Positions 33,773 to 42,521 of a DNA stretch of 52,630 nucleotides are shown here, piece by piece. The stretch is from Pseudomonadota bacterium (lineage in GTDB: Bacteria > Myxococcota_A > UBA796 > SXON01): contig JAUXTN010000255.1 of assembly GCA_030684355.1 (NCBI GenBank), forward strand, positions 1 through 52,630. The letters are read 5' to 3'. The notes beneath the pieces were generated by a model that ran no database searches, was not told where the DNA came from, and was given only the letters and a program-made list of their open reading frames with translations. The translations under genes and the position numbers were made by a program. Each line of letters starts with the position of its first letter. The first letter of the stretch is position 1.

Positions 33773-33799
33773 AGGCCGTGCGTTAGCCGGCCTGGCTAC
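33773..33799. repeat. 27-bp dispersed repeat, copy B
   Basis: Matches 16926-16952 with one C/T difference. It includes the stop codon of the M14 peptidase gene (33796-33798) and its TAGCC / GGCTA inverted repeat. Confidence 0.55.
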
Positions 33800-35322
33800 C
33801 CCGCCACCACCCGCCACACCGGGTACTCCTCGCCCGAAGCCGGCGCCGGGACGAGGCCGTTCTCCACGGCGCCGTCGTCGCTCTCGGGCTCGCACAGATA
33901 GACCGCGATGGCCCCGAGCGGCTGCTCCGTCACGATGAGCGACCACCCCGCCGGCGCCACGCGCGTGCTCCGCGCCCAGGCCACCTGGAGCTCGCCGACC
34001 TTGGCGGCTTCGAGGATCTTGCGCCCGCCCTCGGTGGCCTGGCCCTGGACCATCGCGACCTCGACCTCGTAGGGGCCGGCCGCCTCCGCGACGAGGAGGC
34101 CGTGGCGGCGCAGGTGCTCGGCGACCTCGGGCGGCACGAGGTAGGCGGCGGGCCGGTCGACGACGGTCGTGCCGACGAAGCGCGCGAAGTAGGGCAGCGT
34201 CACGGCGGTGGGCTCGCCCTCGAGCGTGCGGGGCGTGCGTGTGAGGATCTCGACGGGATCGGGCAGGGTGTCGAGCCGGTAGCGCACGGCGATGCGGGCG
34301 CGTGGGGTGCGGCTCGCGGCGACGGTCTCCAGGACCTCGGCGCCATGGGCCGCGACGTAGCGGAGCGTCTCCAGGACGAACGCGTACGCGGTGCGGACGC
34401 GCTCGGCGAACGGGATGTAGGAGTAGCACTCCAGGAGCAGGTCCATGCGGCTGGTGAGCCCGCGGTAGTTGCTCCCGAAGCGCGGGTGGTGCGGGTAGGT
34501 CATCCACCCCTCGCGCACGGTACTCGTGGGGTCGGCCTCGCCCCGGGCGTCGAGCACGCGCTCGTCCTCGACGAAGTTGCCGTACCAGCCCGCGTCGATC
34601 CCGTGGTTGCGCTTCATCGCGGCGGTGACCGGCGGCAGGAGCCGCTCGCGCACGTAGCGGACGGGCTCCTCGCGGCCGCTCTCGACGGTGTGGGGCACGT
34701 CGTAGGTCATCGAGAAGCGGTGCACCGAGCCGTTCGTCGCGTGGTTGTCGATGGTGAGCTCGGGCTCCCACACCTGCACCACCCGCGACTGGAGGAGGCG
34801 CATCTCCAGGGCCTCCTGGCGCATGTAGTCGCGGTTGAGGTTCACCCCCGACGCGTTCACCCGCGTGCCGACGCCGGTGGGCGGCCCGATCTGGCCCTCG
34901 AGCTTCGGGAGGTTCAGGCGGCGGTTGCCGGGATCGATGGCGTCGTTGCCGTCGGGGTTGAACAGCGGGACGACGAGGAGCGTGACCTTCTCGAGCAGGT
35001 CGGGGTCCAAGCCGGGCTTGCCGTCGAGGAGGTCGCGCACGAGCATGAGGCTCGCCTCCTTGCCCTCGACCTCGCCGGCGTGGATGCCGTTGAGCACGAG
35101 CACCACGGGGAGGCCGAGGCGGCGGGACTCCTCGGCGGTGCGGACGCCGCGGGCGGAGAGGACGAGCAGCTGGAGGTGCCGGCCCTGGGGGCTCGTGCCG
35201 AAGGAGGAGACGGTCAAGCGCGGGTCGTCTCGCGACGCCAACGCGTCGACGAACGCCATGACGTCGGCGTGACGGGAGGTCTCCTCGTACTCGGTGGACT
35301 CGGCGCGGGTGAGCAGGGACAT
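33796..35322 (-). CDS. M14-family zinc carboxypeptidase
   Basis: 508 aa; ATG 35322 with GGAG 8 nt upstream. Zinc ligands H81 and E84 in GIHAGEVEG and a later His in TIDNHATNGS. VNLNRDYMRQE provides the substrate-binding Asn-Arg. No signal peptide is visible, so it would act in the cytoplasm or leave by another route. The C-terminal 150 residues (from about DTLPDPVEILTRTPR) form an extra domain often seen in M14 proteins of Myxococcota and Bacteroidetes. Peptide or amide substrate unknown. Confidence 0.88.
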   Translation of the reverse strand: MSLLTRAESTEYEETSRHADVMAFVDALASRDDPRLTVSSFGTSPQGRHLQLLVLSARGVRTAEESRRLGLPVVLVLNGIHAGEVEGKEASLMLVRDLLDGKPGLDPDLLEKVTLLVVPLFNPDGNDAIDPGNRRLNLPKLEGQIGPPTGVGTRVNASGVNLNRDYMRQEALEMRLLQSRVVQVWEPELTIDNHATNGSVHRFSMTYDVPHTVESGREEPVRYVRERLLPPVTAAMKRNHGIDAGWYGNFVEDERVLDARGEADPTSTVREGWMTYPHHPRFGSNYRGLTSRMDLLLECYSYIPFAERVRTAYAFVLETLRYVAAHGAEVLETVAASRTPRARIAVRYRLDTLPDPVEILTRTPRTLEGEPTAVTLPYFARFVGTTVVDRPAAYLVPPEVAEHLRRHGLLVAEAAGPYEVEVAMVQGQATEGGRKILEAAKVGELQVAWARSTRVAPAGWSLIVTEQPLGAIAVYLCEPESDDGAVENGLVPAPASGEEYPVWRVVAG

Positions 35323-35384
35323 GGCTCGAACTCCAGGTAGAAGCGGACCCCGGACCTATCCTGGCTCGACCCCGGCCGGGCCGG

Positions 35385-37376
35385 CTACCGCAAGCCGTCG
35401 AGGTCCGCCCACCGCCCCGCCGGCACCGGCGTGTCCTCGCCGCACGGCCCCAGCCCGGGGAGCGCGCGCCGCTCCAACGTGCCGCGCATCGTGTTCGCGA
35501 CGAGGAGTTCGCCGTCGACCACGCGGACGCGCAGCGGCCCCAACGTGCCGTCGATGCCGCGCCACGGAGGCACCCGCAGCCCCTCGATCGCGAGCCGGCC
35601 GGCCTCCACCAGGGTGTCGCCGTCCACCACGACGAGGTCCTCGCCATCGACCGCCACGATCCACCCCTCCCCCGCCGCCTGGGCGACGAGCCCCTCGGGC
35701 AGCCGCGCGACCTCCGCGAGCCCGGCGTCCCGCGCGATGCCGCCGACCCACACGCGGTCGCCGTCGGGGACCAGCGCGAAGGTGGCGGTGGGGGTGTCGA
35801 CCGGGAGGGTCGAGTCGACGGCGTCGGTGACCCGGTAGAGCGTCGGGACGCGCGGCTCGAAGGCGACGACCCCTCCGGCCAGCGCGGCGACGTCGAAGTG
35901 ACGGAGCGCCCCGGGCACGGGGAAGTCGCCCAGCTCGACGACGCGGCCGTCGGTCCAGCGGAGGCTGCCGGCGTGGGGGTCGGAGTAGACGACGGTGTCG
36001 TTGCCGTCGGTGCCGGTCACGGCGGCCGCGGCGAGGAGCGTGTCGTGGCCGGTGCAGAGCCCCTCGGCGCACACGGGGAAGAGGGTCTCGGAGCGGTCCT
36101 CGGCGGCGCGGACCTCGAGCGTGGCGGGGTCGAGCGTCCACACCTCGCCGTCCTCCTGGCAGGGCACGACGAGCCCGGCGGACACCGGCACCCCGAGGAA
36201 GGGCCACCCGCACACGGTCGCGGCGGTGGAGGCGCCGTCCGGCCCCACGCGCCACAGCTCGTCGGTGAGGTGGCTGCCGAAGAACACGGCGCCGTCGGCC
36301 TCGGCGAGGTGGTCGATCGTGAGTCCGAGGGGCTCGGTGCGCAGCGTCTCCACACCCGCGACGGGGTCGATGGCGGAGAGCCGCAGGGCATCCTCGTTCG
36401 CGGCCCAGAGGCGGGCGCCGTCCCAGGCGAGGAAGTGGATGGTCTTGTCGAGGGAGACGGTCCAGCGGCGCGCGAGGCCGGCGTCGAACGCGGTGACGAG
36501 CGAGGGATCGCCCTCGTAGGCGCCAGAGGCCGGGAGCGCGGCGCCCTGGCGGTTGGTGACGAGGAGGAGATCCCCGAGGCGGTCGACCGCGAAGGTGTCG
36601 GAGCCGGTGTGCACACGGTCGACCTCGGCGCCGAGGCCCTCGGCGGTGGCCGCGAGCGCGATGACGTCGCCGCCGACGCGTTCGGTCACGAACACGCGCC
36701 CGTCGAGCAGGGCGATGTCGTTGAGCGCGCGGCCCCGCACGTCGGCCTCCCAGGCGATCGTGCCGTCGCGGTCGAGCACGGCGACGCGCTCGTCGGGGCC
36801 CATCAGGAGCGCGAAGGTGCCGCCGTCCATGTCCAGGGCGCTGGCCCAGCCGGGCGCGGGGAGGGTCTCGACGAAGCCGGTGCCGTCGTGACGCAGGAGC
36901 GCGGCCTCCGTCGCCACCCAGAGGTCGCTCCCGCTGACGACGAGCCCCCCGCCGAGCCCGGGGACGTCGACGGGCTCGAGCCAAGCGGCCGCGTCGAGGT
37001 CGTAGCGGCAGAGGCGCTCGTCCTCCTGGTCGGTCACCCACAACACGCGCCCCGCGACGAGGAGCCGCGGGAAGAAGGCGCGCTCCGCGCAGCCCTCGCG
37101 CAGGTCGACGGCGTCGATCCACGCGCCGGTCGCGGCGTCGACGACGGTGAGGAACGGCACGTGGAGGTTCGAGACGTAGACGAGGCCGTCGCCGGGGGGC
37201 GCGGCGATGCCGTAGATGCCGACGGAGGGCGACGGGGGGCCGAGGCGGAGGACGCCGGGGCGCTCGGGAACGGGCGCGGCGGGGGGCGTGGCCGGAGGGG
37301 GACGGCAGGCGGCGAGCGCGAGCGCGAGGAGGACCGACCGGGGGCATCCCGTGGCGACGCGACGACGGCTGCGCAT
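35385..37376 (-). CDS. Beta-propeller (NHL/YncE-like) lipoprotein
   Basis: 663 aa from ATG 37376; TACATT begins 14 nt upstream. An upstream ATG at 37382 would add two residues. Signal MRSRRRVATGCPRSVLLALALAAC, lipid Cys at about 24, then a Pro-rich linker. Repeated YncE-like blades such as DGLVYVSNLHVPFLTVVDAA, GRVLWVTDQEDERLCRYDL and DGARLWAANEDALRLSAIDP are visible. Probably a surface scaffold or binding protein; no catalytic motif seen. Neighbour of the M14 peptidase and the lipase-like gene on the same strand. Confidence 0.75.
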   Translation of the reverse strand: MRSRRRVATGCPRSVLLALALAACRPPPATPPAAPVPERPGVLRLGPPSPSVGIYGIAAPPGDGLVYVSNLHVPFLTVVDAATGAWIDAVDLREGCAERAFFPRLLVAGRVLWVTDQEDERLCRYDLDAAAWLEPVDVPGLGGGLVVSGSDLWVATEAALLRHDGTGFVETLPAPGWASALDMDGGTFALLMGPDERVAVLDRDGTIAWEADVRGRALNDIALLDGRVFVTERVGGDVIALAATAEGLGAEVDRVHTGSDTFAVDRLGDLLLVTNRQGAALPASGAYEGDPSLVTAFDAGLARRWTVSLDKTIHFLAWDGARLWAANEDALRLSAIDPVAGVETLRTEPLGLTIDHLAEADGAVFFGSHLTDELWRVGPDGASTAATVCGWPFLGVPVSAGLVVPCQEDGEVWTLDPATLEVRAAEDRSETLFPVCAEGLCTGHDTLLAAAAVTGTDGNDTVVYSDPHAGSLRWTDGRVVELGDFPVPGALRHFDVAALAGGVVAFEPRVPTLYRVTDAVDSTLPVDTPTATFALVPDGDRVWVGGIARDAGLAEVARLPEGLVAQAAGEGWIVAVDGEDLVVVDGDTLVEAGRLAIEGLRVPPWRGIDGTLGPLRVRVVDGELLVANTMRGTLERRALPGLGPCGEDTPVPAGRWADLDGLR

Positions 37377-37418
37377 GACCATGGAATGTATCCGTGCGCT
37401 GCCGCGGGCGGCGCGGGG

Positions 37419-38366
37419 TCAGGTCGAGGCCAGCATCTCCGTCGGGCCGCCGTCCTCGGCGGTGTCGGGCGGCGCGGGCTCGCAGGCCCGGTCTCCGAAG
37501 GCCTGGCGCTCGGCGGCCGCGGCGTCGTCCTCGCACACCACGTCCACCACGCGCTCGATCGCGACCCGGCGCGTCAGGAGCCCGACGTGGCCGATGTCCG
37601 GGAGGTCGATGGTGCGCGCGCCGGGCAGGTGGCAGGTGTCCTGCGGGTAGACGATGAGGTCGTGGCGCGCGGACACCGTCGTGAGCGTGGCGCTGCTCGG
37701 GAAGCCGGGGAGGTCCCGCAGGAGCGCCGAGCGTCGGCCCAGGAGCCGCACGGATCCGCCGAGCGGGAGGCCACGGCCGCTCGCCGTGCCCGCGTGGGGG
37801 CTGCCGAGCGTCACGACGCGGCGGAGGTGGGGCGCGAGGTCGGGGTGCCCGGCGAGCATCATGCGCAAGACGACGCCGCCCATCGAGTGGGCCACGACGT
37901 CGACGCGGCCGTCGGGAGAGGCCGCGACCAGCTCGCGGAAAGCGCGCTCCAGCGGCGGCACGTAGGCGGTCAGCGGGCGGCCGAAGAGGCCGAGGGAGAC
38001 CGCGCGGGTGGCGCGACCCCGGCGCCCGAGGGCGCGCCGGATGCCCCAGAGGTTGGTGCCGTTCTGGGTGATGCCGTGGACGCACAGCACCGGCGGGCCG
38101 GTGACCGGGCCGGTCGGCGCGCGCGGACCGTCGGAGAGGGCTGCGCGGGCCCGCCACCAGAGGAGGGTCAACATCGAGATCCCCTCGCGCAGCGCGTACT
38201 GCGCGAAGGCGAGGTTCGAGAGCGGCGGCGGCTCCATCCCCTTGTAGCGGAAGTAGGCGCGGCGGCGCAGGGACATGAACAGGAGCCACGCGCCGATCCC
38301 CCACACGGGGGCGAGCGCCAGGAGCGCGGCGGCCAGGATCAGGAGGCCCGGGTAAGTCGGCTGCAC
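37419..38366 (-). CDS. Membrane-anchored lipase-like alpha/beta hydrolase
   Basis: 315 aa from GTG 38366; TTATCC begins 14 nt upstream (an alternative GTG at 38405 would add 13 residues). One N-terminal membrane helix (LLILAAALLALAPVWGIGAW). The oxyanion segment LCVHGITQNG, nucleophile S161 in VVAHSMGG, an acidic residue in ARHDLIVYP and a His in PDIGHVGLL complete the triad. It resembles PGAP1-like or triacylglycerol-lipase-type serine hydrolases. 36 nt upstream of the propeller gene on the same strand. Confidence 0.8.
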   Translation of the reverse strand: MQPTYPGLLILAAALLALAPVWGIGAWLLFMSLRRRAYFRYKGMEPPPLSNLAFAQYALREGISMLTLLWWRARAALSDGPRAPTGPVTGPPVLCVHGITQNGTNLWGIRRALGRRGRATRAVSLGLFGRPLTAYVPPLERAFRELVAASPDGRVDVVAHSMGGVVLRMMLAGHPDLAPHLRRVVTLGSPHAGTASGRGLPLGGSVRLLGRRSALLRDLPGFPSSATLTTVSARHDLIVYPQDTCHLPGARTIDLPDIGHVGLLTRRVAIERVVDVVCEDDAAAAERQAFGDRACEPAPPDTAEDGGPTEMLAST

Positions 38367-38478
38367 ATCGCGAAGGATAAGCGCAGTCCCCGCGGCGGTG
38401 GACACGAATCGTCAAACCCGCGCGCCACGCGGGGGCCCGACCCGGCCGGACGCCCCGGTCGGAGCGGACGCGAGCGCG

Positions 38479-38484
38479 TTAGCT
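38479..38484 (+). promoter_or_regulatory. TTAGCT element before the truncated haemoglobin gene
   Basis: TTAGCT begins 13 nt before ATG 38492, with no Shine-Dalgarno. Candidate leaderless -10. Confidence 0.35.
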
Positions 38485-38491
38485 CCGCCGG

Positions 38492-38872
38492 ATGCCCGAC
38501 ACCCTCTACGACGCCCTCGGCGGCGACCCCGTCGTGCGCCGTCTCGTCGACCGCTTCTACGACCACATGGACGTGCTCGACGAGGCCCGCACCATCCGCG
38601 CGATGCACCCCGCGGACCTCGGCGAGAGCCGCGACAAGCTCTACTGGTTCCTCTCCGGGTGGCTCGGCGGCCCCTCGCTCTACATCGAGCGGAAGGGCCA
38701 CCCCCGGCTGCGCGCGCGCCACCTCCCGTTCGCGGTCGACACCGCCGCGCGGGACGCCTGGATGCGGTGCATGGACCTCGCGCTGGCCGAGGTCGTGGCG
38801 GACCCCCAGCTCCGCGCGGGCCTCTCCGAGGCGCTCGGGAACGTCGCCACCCACATGCAGAACCGGGGGTAG
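38492..38872 (+). CDS. glbO: Group II truncated haemoglobin
   Basis: 126 aa, normal length. LYDALGGDPVVRRLVDRFYDHM gives helix A/B with Tyr B10 (Y23). LSGWLGGPSLYIERKGHPRLRARHLPF is the group II E-F signature with the proximal His in RARHLPF (H77), and W90 (DAWMRCM) is the diagnostic Trp G8. Such proteins bind oxygen and detoxify peroxide or NO. Three nt before an AlkD-like repair gene, so oxygen handling and DNA repair are co-expressed. Confidence 0.92.
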   Translation: MPDTLYDALGGDPVVRRLVDRFYDHMDVLDEARTIRAMHPADLGESRDKLYWFLSGWLGGPSLYIERKGHPRLRARHLPFAVDTAARDAWMRCMDLALAEVVADPQLRAGLSEALGNVATHMQNRG

Positions 38873-38875
38873 CGC

Positions 38876-39979
38876 ATGGCCGAGCCCCTGAAGGCGTTCT
38901 TCAACGCCGAGCGCGTGCGGATCATCGGCGCGATGCTCCACGCGGTCGAGCCCGCCTTCCCGCTCGCCTCGTTCGTGGCGGAGGCCAGCGATGGCCTCGA
39001 CACCAAGGAGCTCCTCGGCCGGGGCCAGCACATCGCCGACGCGATGGCACGCGCCCTCCCGGCGGACCGCCTGCGCGCGCTCGAGCTCGTGGTCCGCTCG
39101 CTCGGGGCGCCGCTCGACGAGCGCGGCACGTTCACCGGGATGAGCGCCTTCGTGTACCTGCCGCACACGATGTTCGTGGCCACGCACGGCCTGGAGCACC
39201 CCGAGGCCGCGCTCGACGCGCAGCGCACGCTCACCACGCGGTTCACCTGCGAGTTCTCGATCCGCGCCTACATCGAGCGCTGGCCGGAGCTCACGCTCGC
39301 GCGGCTCCACGTGTGGGTCTCCGATCCCGACGCGCACGTCCGCCGCCTCGTCTCCGAGGGGACACGCCCCCGCCTGCCCTGGGGCCGGCGTCTACGCGCG
39401 CTCCAGGCGGATCCCGGGCCGATCCTGCCGCTCCTCGCCGCGCTCCGGGACGACCCCTCCGAGTACGTCCGCCGCTCGGTCGCCAACAACCTCAACGACA
39501 TCGGGAAGGACCACCCGGACGTGCTCCTCGCGGTGTGCCGCGCGTGGCTCGTCGACGCCCCCGCCGAGCGCGTGGCGCTGGTCCGCCACGCCCTCCGCGA
39601 CCGCGTGAAGAAGGGCGATCTGGGCGCCATCGCGCTGCTCGGGGCCGGCGGCGGGACCTTCGACGTACGGGCGGACCTCCCCGCCACCGCCGCGCTCGGG
39701 GGCACGCTCCCCGTGGTCGTGCACGTCCAGAACACCGGCACCGCGGCCTCCCGCGCGGTGGTCGACCTCGTCGTCGGCTTCCCCGGCCGCAGCGCGGCGG
39801 GGCGGCGCAAGGTGTTCAAGCTCCGCACCGTGGACCTCGCGCCGGGCGAGCGCGTCGTGTTGCGCAAGTCCATCTCGCTGCGCGACCACACCACGCGCGC
39901 GGCCATGGCGGGCACGCACCTGCTCGCCGCGCAGATCGACGGGGTGGCGACGCCGCTGGGGACGGTCGAGGTGGCCTAG
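38876..39979 (+). CDS. AlkD-like HEAT-repeat DNA alkylation repair protein
   Basis: 367 aa. FSIRAYIERWPELTLARLHVWVSDPDAHVRRLVSEGTRPRLPW (begins near residue 125, shortened here to its key parts IRAYIERWPE and VRRLVSEGTRPRLPW) and YVRRSVANNLNDIGKDHPD are diagnostic of the AlkD/DNA_alkylation family. HEAT-like helices clamp damaged DNA and support release of alkylated bases. The C-terminal 100 residues switch to a beta-sandwich (LPVVVHVQNTGTAASRAVVDL), which is common in this subfamily. Directly follows glbO (3-nt gap), so co-transcribed. Confidence 0.88.
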   Translation: MAEPLKAFFNAERVRIIGAMLHAVEPAFPLASFVAEASDGLDTKELLGRGQHIADAMARALPADRLRALELVVRSLGAPLDERGTFTGMSAFVYLPHTMFVATHGLEHPEAALDAQRTLTTRFTCEFSIRAYIERWPELTLARLHVWVSDPDAHVRRLVSEGTRPRLPWGRRLRALQADPGPILPLLAALRDDPSEYVRRSVANNLNDIGKDHPDVLLAVCRAWLVDAPAERVALVRHALRDRVKKGDLGAIALLGAGGGTFDVRADLPATAALGGTLPVVVHVQNTGTAASRAVVDLVVGFPGRSAAGRRKVFKLRTVDLAPGERVVLRKSISLRDHTTRAAMAGTHLLAAQIDGVATPLGTVEVA

Positions 39980-40022
39980 CGCCGCCGCAGCATTCCGCGC
40001 CGCCGCAGCCCCGCCGCGCTCC

Positions 40023-41042
40023 TCAGGCCCGCCGCACCGCCGGCCCCCGCTCGTCGGAGCGGAGGGCCTCGCCGAGCTGCTCGACGTCGTGCCGGAGGGT
40101 CTCGCCCAGGCTCTCGACGTCGTGGCGCAGGGCCTCGCCGAGCTGCTCGACGTCCCGCCGCACGTGCTCGCCGATGGCCTCGACGTCGCGCAGCACGACG
40201 CTGCCCATGGCCTCGACATCGCGGCACACGGCGCCGAGCGGGTCGGGGCGCGGCGCGAGCGCCGTCAGCGGGTGCAACAGCCCGTCCGCCACCTCGTACA
40301 TGCGGAGCGGCGCCACGTTGTCCGCCACCGCGAAGGGCGAGAAGATGCGGAGCGGCCCGCCGGCGTAGAGCCCGCGCTCCTTGCGACGGTGGATGTGCCC
40401 GTGGAGCACGGACACGTTGTCCCGCGCCTCGAGGAGCCCCGTGACCGCCTCGTGGTTGAGGAGCCCGTGCACCCACTGGTGCATCACCGCGTAGGGCGGG
40501 TGGTGCTGCGCGATGACGACGGGGCGGCCGGGCTCGCGCGAGGCGATGGCCCCGACGTGGTCGAGCGCGTGGCCCCCGATGCGGCCGGACGAGCGGAGGA
40601 AGGTCTGCGGGATCGCGCTCGACACCGGCACGATGACGCAGTCGTCCAACCAGGCGGCGCCGCCCTCGCGGCTCGTGTCGGCCCAGCGCGCGAGCGGGCC
40701 GGCGATCGCGAGGTCCCAGGGCATCGCGGTGCCGTAGGCGTCGTGGTTGCCGGGCAGGAGCGTGATCTTCTCGGCGGGGATCCCGCTCGCCTCGAGCACG
40801 TCGGCGAGGACCTCGTACTGGACGAGCGCGCCGTCCTCCGTGAGGTCACCCGTGATGACCAGGTGGTCGAACCCATGTTCCCAGGCCGCGCGCAGTGCCT
40901 GCTCCGCTCGCGCCCGCCGGGACACGTAGTCCAACGAGCGCTTGAGGCTCAGGTAGTGGACGCGGAACCAGTCCTTCCCGCGGCGCGTGCCGACAGCGGG
41001 CTCGAGCAGGTGCAGGTCGGACAGGTGGGCGATGCGGGTCAT
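40023..41042 (-). CDS. Metallophosphoesterase with C-terminal 11-residue repeats
   Basis: 339 aa; ATG 41042 with AGGGAG 7 nt upstream. Calcineurin-like motifs: HLSDLHLLE, ITGDLTEDG, LPGNHDAYG, AQHHPPY and VLHGHIHRRK. From about residue 267 the fold is replaced by five or six hendecads of the form (R/H)DVExxGExLR, which would give an amphipathic or coiled helix. Such tails could bind membranes, form oligomers or bind DNA. The catalytic domain resembles Icc/CpdA-type phosphodiesterases; the substrate is unknown. Confidence 0.85.
   Translation of the reverse strand: MTRIAHLSDLHLLEPAVGTRRGKDWFRVHYLSLKRSLDYVSRRARAEQALRAAWEHGFDHLVITGDLTEDGALVQYEVLADVLEASGIPAEKITLLPGNHDAYGTAMPWDLAIAGPLARWADTSREGGAAWLDDCVIVPVSSAIPQTFLRSSGRIGGHALDHVGAIASREPGRPVVIAQHHPPYAVMHQWVHGLLNHEAVTGLLEARDNVSVLHGHIHRRKERGLYAGGPLRIFSPFAVADNVAPLRMYEVADGLLHPLTALAPRPDPLGAVCRDVEAMGSVVLRDVEAIGEHVRRDVEQLGEALRHDVESLGETLRHDVEQLGEALRSDERGPAVRRA
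40047..40244. repeat. 33-bp tandem repeats inside the phosphoesterase gene
   Basis: CTCGACGTC (or CTCGACATC) recurs at 40080, 40113, 40146, 40179 and 40212, exactly 33 bp apart, with one degenerate unit before them. Each unit encodes one 11-residue repeat. Repeat number may vary between strains. Confidence 0.85.
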
Positions 41043-41101
41043 GGGACGTCTCCCTACCCGCAGTTTGTCGCGGGCGTGTCACGGGCGCGCGGAACTTCGG
41101 A

Positions 41102-42454
41102 TCACCGCACGAGCGACGCGATCCATCCCACAAACGCGGCCACGAGCAGGAGCTTCATCACCCCCGCGTCGTACCGGAACACCGCGACGCCCGCTCCGAT
41201 GCCGACGACGATGGCGAGCAGGTCCGGCGCCGCGCCGGTGCCGTGCGGAAAGATGGCGTGCACGGCGAAGAACACGGCGAGGTTCACGATCACGCCCACC
41301 ACCGCGGCCGTGACCCCCGCGAGCGGCGCGGAGAGCCGCGGCATGTCCCGCGTGGCCTCGACCAGCGGGCCGCCCGCCAGGATGAAGAGGAACGAGGGGA
41401 GGAACGTGTAGAACGTCGCGACGAGCGCCGCCGCCACGGCCGAGAGCGCCACCGGCCACCCGGGCACCGGCACCTGCCACCCACCGAGGAAGCCCACCCA
41501 GGTCACGACCATGATGAGCGGCCCGGGGGTCGCCTCGCCGAGCGCGAGGCCGTCCATCATCTGCGGGCCCTGGAGCCAGCCGTGGGTGTCCACCGCGCCC
41601 TGGTAGACGTAGGGCAGCACGGCGTACGCGCCCCCGAACGTCAGCAGCGCGGCCTGCGTGAAGAACCTCGCCATCCGCGCGAGCGTGCTCTCGCCGCCGC
41701 CCGCCGCGGCCAGGAGCCCCCCGTAGGCGACGCCCCACATCGCCAGGGCGGTCGCCCCCTGCATCGCCAGCCGCGCGGGCGAGAACCGGGCCCATGCCGG
41801 GAGCGGCGTGTCGTGGTCGAGCACCGCGGCCCCGCCCGGGCCCCCCGTCACGGGCGCGTGCCCCCCGCCGACCGCGAAGGCCCCTGGTGCCAGCCGCCCG
41901 CCGACCGCCCCGACGAGCGCGGCGCCGAGCACGATCCAGGGGAACGGCACGTCGAAGACGTAGATGCCGACGAACGCGGCGACCGCGAGCGCCACGAGCG
42001 CGGGGTGGCGGAGCGTGCGCTTGCCGATGCGCCACGCGGCGCCGAGCACCACCGCGACGACGGCGGGGCGCACCCCGGAGAGGACCGCGGTGACGACGGG
42101 GAGGTCTCCGTGGGCCACGTAGAGCCACGCGAGCCCGATGAGCATGCCGAGGGACGGCAGGACGAACAGCGCACCCGCGGCGATCCCCCCGATCGTGCCG
42201 TGCAGGAGCCACCCGATGTAGGTCGCGAGCTGCTGCGCCTCCGGGCCCGGCAGCACCATGCAGTACTGGAGGGCGTGCAGGAAGCGCTTCTCGCTGATCC
42301 ACCGCCGACCGTCGACCAGCTCGCGGTGCATCACGGCGATCTGGCCGGCGGGCCCGCCGAAGCTCACGAACCCGAGCCAGGTCCAGAACCGGAGGGCCTC
42401 GCGGAGGGTGGGCGTGACGGGGAGCTCGGCGGGCAGGGCACCCTCGGAGGTCAC
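41102..42454 (-). CDS. chrA: Chromate transporter ChrA family protein
   Basis: 450 aa from GTG 42454; the longer frame up to 42502 is encoded by a REP-like element and is rejected. Two homologous halves (long-chain CHR type): FWTWLGFVSFGGPAGQIAVM with CMVLPGPEAQQLATYIGW in the first, and FFTQAALLTFGGAYAVLPYV with GLALGEATPGPLIMVVTWVGF in the second. About ten membrane segments. Expels chromate by proton motive force in known members. Confidence 0.92.
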   Translation of the reverse strand: MTSEGALPAELPVTPTLREALRFWTWLGFVSFGGPAGQIAVMHRELVDGRRWISEKRFLHALQYCMVLPGPEAQQLATYIGWLLHGTIGGIAAGALFVLPSLGMLIGLAWLYVAHGDLPVVTAVLSGVRPAVVAVVLGAAWRIGKRTLRHPALVALAVAAFVGIYVFDVPFPWIVLGAALVGAVGGRLAPGAFAVGGGHAPVTGGPGGAAVLDHDTPLPAWARFSPARLAMQGATALAMWGVAYGGLLAAAGGGESTLARMARFFTQAALLTFGGAYAVLPYVYQGAVDTHGWLQGPQMMDGLALGEATPGPLIMVVTWVGFLGGWQVPVPGWPVALSAVAAALVATFYTFLPSFLFILAGGPLVEATRDMPRLSAPLAGVTAAVVGVIVNLAVFFAVHAIFPHGTGAAPDLLAIVVGIGAGVAVFRYDAGVMKLLLVAAFVGWIASLVR

Positions 42455-42495
42455 GGGGGGGCGTTGCGGGGGGGCGGAGCCCCCCTGCCCCAAGC
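42455..42495. repeat. REP-like palindromic element, copy 2
   Basis: Carries GGGGCGTTGCGGGG, then a hairpin GGGGGGC-GGA-GCCCCCC, then TGCCCC. It lies directly before the chrA start codon and after the radical SAM gene, both on the minus strand. Confidence 0.6.
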
Positions 42496-42521
42496 GCGTC
42501 ACGCCCTTCGATCGTACCAGG

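Noticed and set aside
36610..36990. Possible frameshift in the propeller lipoprotein
   Set aside because: The frame continues without stop and blade-like repeats persist throughout.
35356..38415. 1019-aa minus frame overlapping the propeller and lipase genes
   Set aside because: Arg/Pro-rich out-of-frame reading; the neighbouring frame has signal peptide, lipobox and catalytic motifs.
40047..40244. CRISPR-like array
   Set aside because: The 33-bp units are contiguous, in frame and coding; there are no spacers.
42455..42502. N-terminal extension of ChrA to ATG 42502
   Set aside because: The added residues are encoded by the REP-like element and do not resemble the family.
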